DNA of 64,000 nt, taken from positions 32,886 to 96,885 of the forward strand of contig NZ_JAOZVR010000012.1 of the NCBI RefSeq assembly GCF_025869515.1. The letters run 5' to 3'. The notes below the pieces were generated by a model. The model saw only the letters and a program-made list of their open reading frames with translations, was not told the origin of the DNA and made no database searches. Positions within the stretch are counted from its first letter, which is position 1. Each line of letters opens with the position of its first letter. This DNA is from Ferrovibrio sp. (GTDB lineage: Bacteria; Pseudomonadota; Alphaproteobacteria; Ferrovibrionales; Ferrovibrionaceae). The translations under genes and the position numbers were made by a program. Positions 7,948 to 16,452 of this stretch are shown piece after piece.

Positions 7948-9745
7948 CGGCACCGGCCTCCGTATCTGGCCCCGGCCCGGCCATGAACTGCAGGCGGGCC
8001 AGGCGTGCATAAAGCCCGTCTTCCGCCATCAGGCTGTCGTGGCGACCGGAGGCGACGATGCGGCCCTGATCCATGACCACGATCCGGTCGGCCTTCTGCA
8101 CCGTGGCCAGCCGGTGCGCGATCACCAGTGTGGTGCGTCCCTGCATCAGATGCTCCAGCGCCGTCTGCAGCTTGCGTTCGGATTCCGCATCCAGGGACGA
8201 GGTCGCTTCATCCAGCAGCAGAACAGGAGGGTCGCGCAGCAGGGCGCGGGCGATGGCTATGCGCTGGCGCTGGCCGCCGGAGAGGCGCACGCCACGCTCG
8301 CCAAGATACGTATCGTAGCCCTGCGGCAGGGCCTGGATGAAACCGTGCGCTGCGGCTGCCCCGGCCGCAGCCTGCACTTCGGCATCGCTCGCCTCGGGCC
8401 GGCCGTAGCGGATATTCTCGGCCACCGTGGCGCCGAAGATCACCGGTTCCTGCGCCACCAGGCCGATATGGCGGCGCAGCGCGACCGGATCGAGCTGGGC
8501 GATGTCACAGCCATCGAAGCGGATATGTCCGGATTCCGGATCGTAGAAGCGCAGCAGCAACTGGAACAGCGTGGTCTTGCCGGCACCCGATGGTCCGACG
8601 ATGGCAACGGTTTCGCCGGCGGCGATATCCAGGCTGAGGCCATCGACCGCGCGCATCTGCGGCCGGGCCGGGTAATGGAAGCGCACGGCATCGAATTGCA
8701 GGCGGCCGGTCGGCGGCGCCGGCAATTGCAGCGGGGTGACCGGCGCGCGAATGGCGGGCTCAGTGGCCAGCAACTGCATCAGTCGTTCGGCGGCGCCGGC
8801 GGCACGCTGCACATCGCCCCAGGTTTCCGACAGCGCTCCGACGGCAGACGCACCGACCACGGCATAGAATACAAAGGCACTGAGTTCGCCGGCCGACATC
8901 TCACCGGCAAACACCGCCTTGCCGCCGATCCACATCACGGCATTCACCGCGCCGAAGACCAGCAGCATCACCAGTGCGGTGAGCCAGGCGCGGGCGCGGA
9001 TGCGCCGCACAGCGGTGCCGAAGGCGGCCTCGGCATGATTGCCGAAGCGGTCGGCTTCGCGGGATTCGTAGGTATAGGCCTGCACGGTGGTGATGGCGTT
9101 CAGTGTTTCGCCGGCCTGGGCTGCGAGGTCGGCGATGCGATCCTGGCTCTCGCGCGAGAGTTTGCGCAGGCGGCGGCCGAGAATAATGATCGGCAGCACC
9201 ACGAGCGGAATCACCAGGGCGACCAGCAGAGTCAGGTGCGGTGAGGTGATGACCAGCAGGACGGCGCTGCCCACGAAGAGCAGGACGTTACGCAGCGCCA
9301 CCGAGATCGAGGAGCCGACCAGGGTCTGGATCAGCTCGGTATCCGTGGTCAGGCGCGATAGCACCTCGCCGCTGCGCGTCGTCTCGAAAAAGACCGGGCT
9401 CAATTTCATGACATGGCTGTAGACGGCACGCCGGATATCGGCGACCACCCGCTCGCCCACCCAGGTGACGCAGTAGAACCGGGCAAAGGTTCCTGCCGCC
9501 AGAATGACGACAACGCCGAACAGCGCTCCGAAATAGAGGTCGAGATAATCACCATTGCCATGGCCGAAGCCGACATCGATGACACGGCGGATCGCCTGCC
9601 CGATTGCAAGCATGGCGCCGGAGGTGACGATCAAAGCAATCGTGGCGCCCGCCGCCATCCATCGATAGGGCAGGACAAAGCGGAAAATGTGCTTCAGCGC
9701 CGAGATCGGCGGGCGCTTGGGATCGGAGATATCGGCTGACGGCAT
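7934..9745 (-). CDS. ABC exporter, fused membrane and ATPase domains (MsbA/LmrA type)
   Basis: This 603-residue half-transporter has a six-helix membrane domain (about residues 20-320) and a C-terminal ATPase domain. Walker A is GPSGAGKTT, the Q-loop is in GLVAQEPVIF, the signature is LSGGQRQRIAIARAL and Walker B is VLLLDEATSSLD, with the H-loop in VIAHRLATV. It should work as a homodimer exporting lipids or hydrophobic compounds across the inner membrane. An in-frame upstream start at 9850 is possible, but the homologous region begins at the ATG at 9745. It shares an operon with the lactonase at 6799-7947. The substrate is not predictable. Confidence 0.88.
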   Translation of the reverse strand: MPSADISDPKRPPISALKHIFRFVLPYRWMAAGATIALIVTSGAMLAIGQAIRRVIDVGFGHGNGDYLDLYFGALFGVVVILAAGTFARFYCVTWVGERVVADIRRAVYSHVMKLSPVFFETTRSGEVLSRLTTDTELIQTLVGSSISVALRNVLLFVGSAVLLVITSPHLTLLVALVIPLVVLPIIILGRRLRKLSRESQDRIADLAAQAGETLNAITTVQAYTYESREADRFGNHAEAAFGTAVRRIRARAWLTALVMLLVFGAVNAVMWIGGKAVFAGEMSAGELSAFVFYAVVGASAVGALSETWGDVQRAAGAAERLMQLLATEPAIRAPVTPLQLPAPPTGRLQFDAVRFHYPARPQMRAVDGLSLDIAAGETVAIVGPSGAGKTTLFQLLLRFYDPESGHIRFDGCDIAQLDPVALRRHIGLVAQEPVIFGATVAENIRYGRPEASDAEVQAAAGAAAAHGFIQALPQGYDTYLGERGVRLSGGQRQRIAIARALLRDPPVLLLDEATSSLDAESERKLQTALEHLMQGRTTLVIAHRLATVQKADRIVVMDQGRIVASGRHDSLMAEDGLYARLARLQFMAGPGPDTEAGADAAA

Positions 9746-9955
9746 TGGCTTGTCTTGCTGAAAACTCAGGTGGTTATACCGACCGCAGCCCGGAGGGACA
9801 ACGCGACGACCGATCCCCTGTGCACGCCGGTCGCGGGGCGCGACCTGCATACGACTGTATGATCATGTTATGAACGTCTATATTTCACTTTATGTTCTTA
9901 TATTGCTATTATAGATATCGATAAATTCTCCACCTCTCCTCTCAAGAGAGTTTCC

Positions 9956-11365
9956 ATGCTCGCCCTGCAGTCCCGCCTCGCCGCGCTCACCCTGCTCGCC
10001 ACGATCTCTGCCTGCGTAACGCCCAAGTCGCCTCCACCCATTGCCGCCAAGCCAGTACAGCTGGCAGATGGGCGCACCATCGTGCCGGGTGAGCAGGCTG
10101 GACTGGATGGTCGTTCGATCGAACTGGCCCTCGTGCAGATAGATGTTCCGCGCGGCAAGGAAATCGGCCGGGTCTCCGGCGAGATCGGCACGATGTGCAC
10201 CGGAATGGGGGTGATGGGTCCGATCCATCAGCAGCAGCCGCGCAGCCAGGGCCGCAGCAGTGAATGGAGCGATACGTTTTATCGCGTGATGAGTGGCCAT
10301 GGTTTCAGGGTGACCGGTGATCCCAGCCAGCTTTTTGATGCGCAGCGCGACGACGGAGGCGAACTGCAGTTCGGGCTCTCCATCACCGAGATGGACATGG
10401 ACATCCGCGCGCTCTGCGATTTCACCGGCCGGTACATGGTTGGCATCCGTGGCAAGTCCCGCATCACAGTCGAATGGCAGGTTTTCGACCCGGTACGGCG
10501 GCAGGTCATCCTGCGCCAGCGCAACGAGGGCAGATTCGAAACCGCCGAGGCGATCGCGCCGGATCAAAAGGTGATGATGCAGCTCGCTTTCGCCGATGCC
10601 GCAAACCAGCTGGCGACCTCGCCTGAACTGCGCCAGACGATGACGGAACGTGCGCCTCTGCCGCAGCCGGGCGCGCCTGCGGTTGTGCAAGACCGGTCGC
10701 GGATTTCGCTGCGTCGCGTGGCGCTGTCGCAACAGCCGATCAGCAATCATATCGACCGCCTGCGCAGTGCGACCGTATTGATCGAAACTGGGACCGGTAG
10801 CCACGGTTCAGGCTTCCTCATCACAGAGGAAGGACTGATGGTGACGAACAAGCATGTCGTGGGCGGTCAGCGGTTTGTGCGCGTGCGACTGGTCTCCGGC
10901 CGTGCGGTCGTAGGCGAAGTGCTGCGCGCACATGACCTGCGCGATGTCGCGCTGGTCAAGCTGGAAGGCAGTGGCTATCCGGTGATGGCGATCCGTGAAA
11001 CGCCGGTGGCCGTGACCGAGGAAGTCTACGTAATCGGCGCGCCGCAGATGAAGCAACTGGCCTGGACGGTGACGCGTGGCGTGGTCAGTGCCTGGCGGCC
11101 GGCACACCCCCCCAGTCGGCCATTTGACCTGATCCAGTCGGATGTCGCCATTCATGGCGGCAACAGCGGCGGCCCGATGCTCGACCGGCAGGGTAATCTG
11201 GTGGCCATTGCCGTGATGGGCTGGGCTCCCGATCCCAACAACCCGTCAGCCAATACCAGTCTGAACGGTTTCATCCCGATTCTGGACGGGCTGGAAAAGC
11301 TCGGGCTGGAACTGGTCGACCCTGCCGAATACCAGCGCCGCCGCAACCTGACCGCCGGCCAGTAG
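9956..11365 (+). CDS. lipoprotein with novel N-terminal domain and C-terminal trypsin-like protease domain
   Basis: The 469-residue product has a lipoprotein signal with lipobox ISAC (lipidated Cys20). Residues about 30-260 form a domain I do not recognise. Residues about 268-460 are a trypsin-fold protease of the S1C/HtrA kind with a complete triad: His300 (VTNKHVVGG), Asp330 (DLRDVALVKL) and Ser404 (GGNSGGPML). There is no PDZ domain, unlike DegP. It should act at the periplasmic face of a membrane. The upstream region 9850-9930 is strikingly AT-rich for this genome and probably carries its promoter. Neighbours do not tell its target. Confidence 0.8.
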   Translation: MLALQSRLAALTLLATISACVTPKSPPPIAAKPVQLADGRTIVPGEQAGLDGRSIELALVQIDVPRGKEIGRVSGEIGTMCTGMGVMGPIHQQQPRSQGRSSEWSDTFYRVMSGHGFRVTGDPSQLFDAQRDDGGELQFGLSITEMDMDIRALCDFTGRYMVGIRGKSRITVEWQVFDPVRRQVILRQRNEGRFETAEAIAPDQKVMMQLAFADAANQLATSPELRQTMTERAPLPQPGAPAVVQDRSRISLRRVALSQQPISNHIDRLRSATVLIETGTGSHGSGFLITEEGLMVTNKHVVGGQRFVRVRLVSGRAVVGEVLRAHDLRDVALVKLEGSGYPVMAIRETPVAVTEEVYVIGAPQMKQLAWTVTRGVVSAWRPAHPPSRPFDLIQSDVAIHGGNSGGPMLDRQGNLVAIAVMGWAPDPNNPSANTSLNGFIPILDGLEKLGLELVDPAEYQRRRNLTAGQ

Positions 11366-11411
11366 TTAACAGATTGATTTGACAAAACTATTGGAGGCAC
11401 CCGCTTCGGGC

Positions 11412-11440
11412 TTGCAGGGGGGGCCGCTTCGGGCTATAAC
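11412..11440 (+). promoter_or_regulatory. candidate promoter of rpmE
   Basis: A -35 box TTGCAG at 11412-11417 and a -10 box TATAAC at 11435-11440 are separated by 17 bases, placing the transcript start near 11447, about 48 bases before rpmE. A 12-base direct repeat CCGCTTCGGGCT occurs at 11401-11412 and 11424-11435, bracketing the -35 box and touching the -10 box. Confidence 0.5.
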
Positions 11441-11494
11441 GCCCGCCGATTGAGGAATTTGCGGGCTTTCCGGCGAAGGCCCAGGAGAACTGTC

Positions 11495-11722
11495 ATGAAG
11501 GCCGATATCCATCCCGATTATCACGAGATCAAGGTGCAGATGACGGACGGCACCGTCTACACCACCCGTTCGACCTGGGGTAAGCCCGGCGACACCATGA
11601 TGCTCGACATCGACTCGATCTCGCATCCGGCCTGGACCGGCGGTCCGGCCCGTCTGAACGAAGCGGGCGGCCAGGTGGCCAAGTTCAAGAAGCGCTTCGG
11701 CAGCTTCGGCCTGAAGAAATAA
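11495..11722 (+). CDS. rpmE: 50S ribosomal protein L31
   Basis: This 75-residue protein begins [12 protein letters not shown], the conserved L31 start, and contains [21 protein letters not shown] and the basic tail [13 protein letters not shown]. It has no cysteines, so it is the zinc-free form common in alphaproteobacteria rather than the Cys4 form. L31 bridges the two ribosomal subunits. The ATG at 11495 has CCAGGAGAA 6 bases upstream; the in-frame codon at 11450 is too early. A strong terminator follows at 11765-11797, so it is probably a single-gene transcript. Confidence 0.95.
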   Translation: MKADIHPDYHEIKVQMTDGTVYTTRSTWGKPGDTMMLDIDSISHPAWTGGPARLNEAGGQVAKFKKRFGSFGLKK

Positions 11723-11764
11723 TAGGCCGTAGTCGGACGATCTCCTGAGGCTGCGGCTTCAGTC

Positions 11765-11797
11765 AAAAAGGCGGCCGGTCACCCGGGCCGCCTTTTT
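11765..11797 (+). terminator. intrinsic terminator after rpmE
   Basis: A perfect 7-bp stem GGCGGCC/GGCCGCC (11770-11776 with 11786-11792) has a 9-base loop, is preceded by AAAAA and is followed by TTTTT. It lies 43 bases after the rpmE stop and could also work in reverse. Confidence 0.85.
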
Positions 11798-11928
11798 CAT
11801 GCCTGCCGCCCTTTTGATTTCAGCCTGCCCTGCCATTTTCAGCTTCACCCGGCCACGTTTCATTAACTACGATGGTATTACGCCTGTGGGGCTGATCCAG
11901 CGACCCGGATCACGAGAACAGCGCAGCC

Positions 11929-12195
11929 ATGGCCCAGGTTTATCAATCCGCGTCCATCAAATTGGCCGACGAGATCATTACGGTGATCTATGTTTCCTAT
12001 GCCGCCATTGCCACCGACGAGATGGCGGCGCGCTCGCTGGCGGCGATGAAACCGCTGTTCAAGAATTCCACGCTGGTTCTGGCTGCCCAGGGCGTCAATC
12101 TCGCGCCGGAATTCGTCGGCCCCAGACATGTGGTGGATTTCCTGCGCGGCCGGGCCCTGCATGATTTCAAGTGGTATCCGATCTCGGTCGGCTGA
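11929..12195 (+). CDS. hypothetical protein, 88 residues
   Basis: I do not recognise this protein. It is 88 residues long with no signal peptide or clear membrane helix. It starts MAQVYQSASIKL and ends in a Trp/Tyr-containing tail (FKWYPISVG), with a central region of alternating hydrophobic residues (IITVIYVSYAAIA, LVLAAQGVNL) that suggests a small alpha/beta fold. Codon choice matches the neighbours. It stands alone between the rpmE terminator and the hsp20 promoter, and an upstream AACGAGAACAG-like stretch gives only a weak Shine-Dalgarno. It is probably real but function is unknown. Confidence 0.55.
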   Translation: MAQVYQSASIKLADEIITVIYVSYAAIATDEMAARSLAAMKPLFKNSTLVLAAQGVNLAPEFVGPRHVVDFLRGRALHDFKWYPISVG

Positions 12196-12244
12196 TCTTC
12201 GGCCGCCGCGGTTTTCGTCACTTGCGAAAAAAATGCACGACCCT

Positions 12245-12273
12245 CTTGAAGGCGACTTTTCCGCTTCCTAATT
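12245..12273 (+). promoter_or_regulatory. candidate RpoH (sigma-32) heat-shock promoter of hsp20
   Basis: CTTG at 12245-12248 is followed after exactly 18 bases by CCTAATT at 12267-12273. This fits the alphaproteobacterial RpoH pattern CTTG-N17/18-CYTATNT with one mismatch. Transcription would start near 12280, giving a leader of about 115 bases before hsp20. Confidence 0.65.
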
Positions 12274-12315
12274 GACAGGCGTGCCGGACGCTCAATCGAG
12301 GTTCGGCTATGAACG

Positions 12316-12392
12316 GCGGCCCGGCGCATTCGCGGGAATGCCTCCCGCGTTCTGCGGGCCGCGCAACGGACTCATCGCTTGAAGGAGGATGA
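12316..12392 (+). promoter_or_regulatory. ROSE-type RNA thermometer in the hsp20 leader
   Basis: Two structures are visible. First, nested stems: GCGGCCCG (12316-12323) pairs with CGGGCCGC (12355-12362), enclosing CGCGGGA (12331-12337) paired with TCCCGCG (12343-12349). Second, a hairpin that hides the Shine-Dalgarno: TCATC (12372-12376) pairs with GATGA (12388-12392), then G12377 bulges and CTT (12378-12380) pairs with GAG (12385-12387) around a GAAG loop. The bulged G lies in TCGCT, matching the ROSE motif U(U/C)GCU opposite AGGA. ROSE hairpins melt at heat-shock temperature and free the ribosome site. Confidence 0.75.
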
Positions 12393-12396
12393 CCCC

Positions 12397-12876
12397 ATGC
12401 GTGCTTTCGACCTTTCCCCCCTGCTGCGTTCCAGCGTCGGCTTCGACCATGTGAACCGGCTGTTCGAACTGGCCAACCGCGTCGATGAGACGACCGCCAG
12501 CTATCCCCCCTATAACATCGAGAAGCGCGGCGAAGACGCGTACCGGATCACCATGGCGGTGGCCGGCTTCAGCGAGAGCGAACTCGACATCACGGTCAAG
12601 GAAAACAGCCTGGTCGTCACGGGCAAGGCTGCCGAACAGGCGGTCGAGCAGGGCGAGCCGGTATCCTATCTGCACCGTGGCATCGCGCGCCGCGCCTTTG
12701 AGCGCCGCTTCGAGCTGGCTGATACCGTGAAGGTGGTCGGTGCCGAACTGAAGGACGGCCTGTTGCATATCGCACTGAAGCGCGAAGTGCCCGAAGCCAA
12801 GAAGCCGCGCCAGATTCAAATCAACACGGCCGCCAATGGCGGCACGGTGATCGAGGCGCAGCCGAAGGCGGCCTAA
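12397..12876 (+). CDS. small heat shock protein, Hsp20 family
   Basis: The 159-residue product is an IbpA-type holdase chaperone. After a short N-terminal arm (MRAFDLSPLLRSS), the alpha-crystallin domain spans about residues 35-125, with YPPYNIEK, YRITMAVAGFSESELDI, YLHRGIARRAFERRFELAD and ADTVKVVGAELKDGLLHIALKRE, followed by a short tail that lacks an obvious IXI motif beyond IQI. The ATG at 12397 has GAAGGAGG 8 bases upstream; an in-frame TTG at 12379 precedes that site and is rejected. A heat-shock promoter and thermometer lie in front, and a strong hairpin follows at 12893. Confidence 0.92.
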   Translation: MRAFDLSPLLRSSVGFDHVNRLFELANRVDETTASYPPYNIEKRGEDAYRITMAVAGFSESELDITVKENSLVVTGKAAEQAVEQGEPVSYLHRGIARRAFERRFELADTVKVVGAELKDGLLHIALKREVPEAKKPRQIQINTAANGGTVIEAQPKAA

Positions 12877-12892
12877 TCAGGCTGCAATGAAA

Positions 12893-12922
12893 AACGGCCC
12901 CGGCATTGCTGCCGGGGCCGTT
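12893..12922. terminator. bidirectional hairpin terminator between hsp20 and fda
   Basis: A perfect 13-bp stem (AACGGCCCCGGCA with its complement) closes a TTGC tetraloop between two convergent genes. It is preceded by AAAA on the + strand, giving a short U run for the - strand transcript; the + side has fewer T residues. Confidence 0.75.
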
Positions 12923-12948
12923 CGTATTTGTAGACCGGAAGGTGGCGC

Positions 12949-13980
12949 TTACGCGGCCTTGAACTCGCCTTCCAGTTTGGCCTCGTATTTGCCGAGCGCG
13001 GCCAGGCCGTTCAGGCGGGCACGGTGCAGATAGCCCTTCTGCGCATTCGCCACGTTGGCGGCCTTGCCGCCCCACAGCTTCAGCGGCAGGGCCTGCAGGG
13101 CGCGGCCATAAGAGAAGGTCAGCGCCCAGGGCAGGTTCGGATGACGGGCATTCATGGCGCCGAGATGGGCCGAGGCCAGTTCGTCGGACTGGCCGCCTGA
13201 CAGGAAGGCAATGCCCGGCACGGCCGAGGGCACGCAACGCTTCAGTACCTGCACCGTGGCATCGGCGACTTCATGGACGCTGGCAACAGTCTTGCAGCTT
13301 TCACCCTGGATCACCATGCCCGGTTTCAGGATGATACCTTCCAGCTGAACGTTATGCAGCGCCAGCATCTCGAACACGGTATGGAGGGTGCGCTCGGTCA
13401 CGGCGAAGCTGGTGGCCAGGTCATGGTCGCCATCCATCAGGATTTCCGGCTCGACGATCGGCACGATATTGTTGGCCTGGCAGATGCCGGCATAGCGCGC
13501 GAGCGCCTCGGCATTGGCGACCAGCGCCTGGCGACTCGGCTTGCCATTGGCGATGTTCAGTACCGCGCGCCACTTGGCGAAACGGGCGCCGAGCTGGTGG
13601 TATTCGGCCATGCGCTTGCCCAGGCCATCGAGGCCTTCGGTGATCTTCTCGCCATCCGAGCCCGGCAGGGTCTGCACGCCCTTGTCGACCTTGATGCCCG
13701 GGATGATGCCGCGCTTGTTCAGGATGTCGACCAGCTGGGTGCCATCCTTGGCCTTCTGGCGCAGCGTCTCGTCATAGAGGATGACGCCGGAGATATACTT
13801 CTCGGCACCCTCGGCGGTGAACAGCATCTCGCGATAGTCGCGGCGGTTCTCTTCTGTCGAGGGGACGTTGATGCTCGACAGACGCTTTTCGATGGTGCTG
13901 GTGCTTTCGTCGGCGGCGAGGATGCCCTTGCCCGGCGCGACCATGCCCTGCGCAATCTTGTTCAGTTCCTTGAGGTTCAT
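12949..13980 (-). CDS. fda: fructose-bisphosphate aldolase, class I
   Basis: This 343-residue enzyme cleaves fructose-1,6-bisphosphate to two triose phosphates through a Schiff base. It has the class I (animal-like) pattern: GKGILAADESTSTIEKRL at the start, KWRAVLNI, IVPIVEPEILMDGDHDL, the Schiff-base lysine in LEGIILKPGMV, and GIAFLSGGQSDE near the C-terminus. Length fits. It is the last gene of the gap-pgk-fda cluster, but a terminator lies between pgk and fda, so it is partly independent. Class I aldolase in place of the metal-dependent class II form is common in this group. Confidence 0.95.
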   Translation of the reverse strand: MNLKELNKIAQGMVAPGKGILAADESTSTIEKRLSSINVPSTEENRRDYREMLFTAEGAEKYISGVILYDETLRQKAKDGTQLVDILNKRGIIPGIKVDKGVQTLPGSDGEKITEGLDGLGKRMAEYHQLGARFAKWRAVLNIANGKPSRQALVANAEALARYAGICQANNIVPIVEPEILMDGDHDLATSFAVTERTLHTVFEMLALHNVQLEGIILKPGMVIQGESCKTVASVHEVADATVQVLKRCVPSAVPGIAFLSGGQSDELASAHLGAMNARHPNLPWALTFSYGRALQALPLKLWGGKAANVANAQKGYLHRARLNGLAALGKYEAKLEGEFKAA

Positions 13981-14021
13981 GTCATTCAGCTCCCGATACG
14001 TCTTCAGTCAGGTCCGTTAAA

Positions 14022-14060
14022 ACAAAAAAATCCGGCCCTGTTTTCCCCTGGGGCCGGATT
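14022..14060 (-). terminator. intrinsic terminator after pgk
   Basis: Read on the - strand, AATCCGGCCC and GGGCCGGATT (14051-14060 and 14029-14038) form a 10-bp stem with a 12-base loop, followed by a T run (complement of AACAAAAAAA at 14021-14030). It sits between pgk and fda. Confidence 0.85.
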
Positions 14061-14071
14061 TTATCACGCAT

Positions 14072-15286
14072 TCACTTGGCAGCCACTGCGGCCGGTGCAG
14101 CCAGGGCGGCCACACCGGGCAGTTCCTTGCCTTCCAGCCATTCCAGGAAGGCGCCGCCGGCCGTCGAAACATAGGAAAACTCTTCCGCCACACCGGCATG
14201 GCGCAGGGCCGCCACCGTGTCGCCACCGCCGGCCACGCTGAGCAGGCGACCCGAGGCGGTCAGCGCCGCCGCAGTCCGTGCCACGGTGACGGTGCCGGCA
14301 TCGAAGGGCGGAGTCTCGAAGGCACCCAGGGGGCCATTCCAGACCAGGGTTTTGCAGTCGGCCAGGATGGTGCCCAGGCGGGCAGCGGCTACCGGGCCGA
14401 TATCCAGGATCATCGTATCGGCCGGCACGCGTTCCGCCGGCACCACCTTGCTGGGGGCGCCCTGCCTGAATTCGCGCGCCACGACGACGTCATCCGGAAG
14501 AATGATGGCGCAGCCGCGGGTGACGGCATCGCGCAGGATGTCGCGCGCGGTATCGGCCAGATTCTTCTCGCACAGGCTTTTGCCGACTTCGCGGCCTTGG
14601 GCGAACAGGAAGGTGTTCGCCATGCCGCCGCCGATGATGATCTTGTCGACCTTGCCGAGCAGGTTGCCGAGCAGCTCCAGTTTGGTGGAGACCTTGGCAC
14701 CGCCGATCACGGCGGCAACCGGCTTCTCCGGCTTGTCCAGCGCGGCCTCAAGATGCTTCAGCTCCACCTCCATGTTGCGGCCGGCATAGGCCGGCAGCAG
14801 ATGCGCCACGGCCTCCGTGGAGACATGGGCGCGATGGGCGCAGGAGAAGGCATCGTTGACGTAGATATCGCCCAGCGCTGCCATCTGCTTGGCAAATGCC
14901 AGGTCGTTCTTCTCTTCCTCGGCATGGAAGCGGGTGTTTTCCAGCAGCACGACGCCACCGGGCTTCAGCCTGGCAATCGCCGCCCTGGCCGGCTCGCCGA
15001 CGCAATCCTCGGCGAAGGGGATGGAAGAGCCCAGCGCGGTGGCGAGCGCGGCCGCCACCGGCTTGAGCGACATTTCCGATACCGGCTTGCCGTCCGGACG
15101 GCCGAAATGCGACAGCACGACAACCTTGGCACCCTTGCGCGACAGTTCGTGCAGGGTGGGCAGGATGCGGCTGATGCGCAGATCATCGGTGATCCGGCCG
15201 TCCTTCATCGGGACGTTCAGATCGACGCGCACCAGCACGGTCTTGCCGGTGACGTTGACATCATCGAGAGTGCGGAAACCGGCCAT
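14072..15286 (-). CDS. pgk: phosphoglycerate kinase
   Basis: The 404-residue enzyme transfers phosphate from 1,3-bisphosphoglycerate to ADP. Signature motifs are present in order: [83 protein letters not shown] and the nucleotide site [12 protein letters not shown], then [15 protein letters not shown]. The last 14 residues form an Ala-rich extension. It lies 22 bases downstream of gap on the same strand and is probably co-transcribed with it. Confidence 0.97.
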   Translation of the reverse strand: MAGFRTLDDVNVTGKTVLVRVDLNVPMKDGRITDDLRISRILPTLHELSRKGAKVVVLSHFGRPDGKPVSEMSLKPVAAALATALGSSIPFAEDCVGEPARAAIARLKPGGVVLLENTRFHAEEEKNDLAFAKQMAALGDIYVNDAFSCAHRAHVSTEAVAHLLPAYAGRNMEVELKHLEAALDKPEKPVAAVIGGAKVSTKLELLGNLLGKVDKIIIGGGMANTFLFAQGREVGKSLCEKNLADTARDILRDAVTRGCAIILPDDVVVAREFRQGAPSKVVPAERVPADTMILDIGPVAAARLGTILADCKTLVWNGPLGAFETPPFDAGTVTVARTAAALTASGRLLSVAGGGDTVAALRHAGVAEEFSYVSTAGGAFLEWLEGKELPGVAALAAPAAVAAK

Positions 15287-15308
15287 GTGGGCTGCTCCTG
15301 CCTGGCCG

Positions 15309-16313
15309 TTAGAGCTTGGCCATCGCCACCGCAGTATCGGACATGCGGTTGGAGAAGCCCCATTCGTTGTCGTACCATGACACCACGCGCACCAGATTGC
15401 CGTCCATCACCGTGGTCTGCTTCAGGTCGAAGGTCGAGCTGGCCGGATTGTGGTTGAAGTCGCTGGAGACCAGCGGCTGGTCGTTGACGTCGAGGATGCC
15501 CTTCAGCTTGCCGGCGGCAGCCTTCTTGACGGCATCGTTGATCTCTTCGACCGTGGTGTTCTTCTTGGCAATGAACTTGAAGTCGATCAGCGACACATTC
15601 GGGGTCGGCACGCGGATCGACGAGCCGTCCAGCTTGCCCTTCAACGACGGCAGCACCAGGCCGACGGCCTTGGCGGCACCGGTGGTGGTCGGGATCATCG
15701 ACAGCGCCGCGGCGCGGGCGCGGTAGAGATCCTTGTGCATGGTATCCAGCGTCGGCTGGTCGCCGGTATAGGCATGGATCGTGGTCATGTAGCCCTTCTC
15801 GATGCCGACGGCGGCATCAAGCACATAGGCGACAGGGGCCAGGCAGTTGGTGGTGCACGACGCGTTCGAGACGATGGTGTGCTCGGGCTTCAGCTGGTCG
15901 TGGTTCACGCCGTAGACGACGGTGAGGTCGGCATTGGTGGCGGGCGCAGAGACCAGCACCTTGCGGGCGCCGGCGGTCAGGTGCAGGGCGGCCTTTTCCT
16001 TGTCGGTGAAGATGCCGGTGCATTCCAGCGCGATGTCGACCTTCAGCTCCTTCCAGGGCAGCTTGGCGGGATCGCGCTCGGCCGTCACCTTCATGAAGCC
16101 GCGACCCACATCGATCGCATCGCCCTTGGTTTCGACCTTGCCGTTGAAGCGGCCATGCACGCTGTCATAGCGGAACAGATGGGCGTTGGTCTCGACCGGG
16201 CCGAGATCGTTGATGCCGACGACTTCGATATCCGTGCGGCCGCTTTCGATGATGGCGCGCAGCACATTGCGGCCGATGCGGCCGAAACCGTTAATCGCAA
16301 CCCGAACCGTCAT
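15309..16313 (-). CDS. gap: glyceraldehyde-3-phosphate dehydrogenase, type I
   Basis: This 334-residue enzyme oxidises glyceraldehyde-3-phosphate with NAD and phosphate. It has the Rossmann start [16 protein letters not shown], the active-site [12 protein letters not shown] with the catalytic Cys, [13 protein letters not shown], and [12 protein letters not shown] at the end. The ATG at 16313 follows GGAGAATGAAAAA; an upstream in-frame start at 16373 would add 20 residues with no homology. It heads the gap-pgk-fda cluster. A GGGGCT/AGCCCC hairpin lies upstream at about 16388-16405, of unclear role. Confidence 0.96.
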   Translation of the reverse strand: MTVRVAINGFGRIGRNVLRAIIESGRTDIEVVGINDLGPVETNAHLFRYDSVHGRFNGKVETKGDAIDVGRGFMKVTAERDPAKLPWKELKVDIALECTGIFTDKEKAALHLTAGARKVLVSAPATNADLTVVYGVNHDQLKPEHTIVSNASCTTNCLAPVAYVLDAAVGIEKGYMTTIHAYTGDQPTLDTMHKDLYRARAAALSMIPTTTGAAKAVGLVLPSLKGKLDGSSIRVPTPNVSLIDFKFIAKKNTTVEEINDAVKKAAAGKLKGILDVNDQPLVSSDFNHNPASSTFDLKQTTVMDGNLVRVVSWYDNEWGFSNRMSDTAVAMAKL

Positions 16314-16452
16314 TTTTTCATTCTCCGATGGGATGGCGTGACGGGCGGAAACCGGGCGGCGTAAACTGCCCATAACCGTCCTTTTTCGGGGCTGGGTTTA
16401 GCCCCTTTGTGGGTGAGTCGCAAGACGAGCACGGGGATATCACGGCCTCCGC

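Noticed and set aside
14198..15457. 419-codon frame on the + strand
   Set aside because: Antisense to pgk and gap.
16388..16405. GGGGCT/AGCCCC hairpin as a terminator
   Set aside because: It has no T run in the direction of the upstream - strand gene; role left open.
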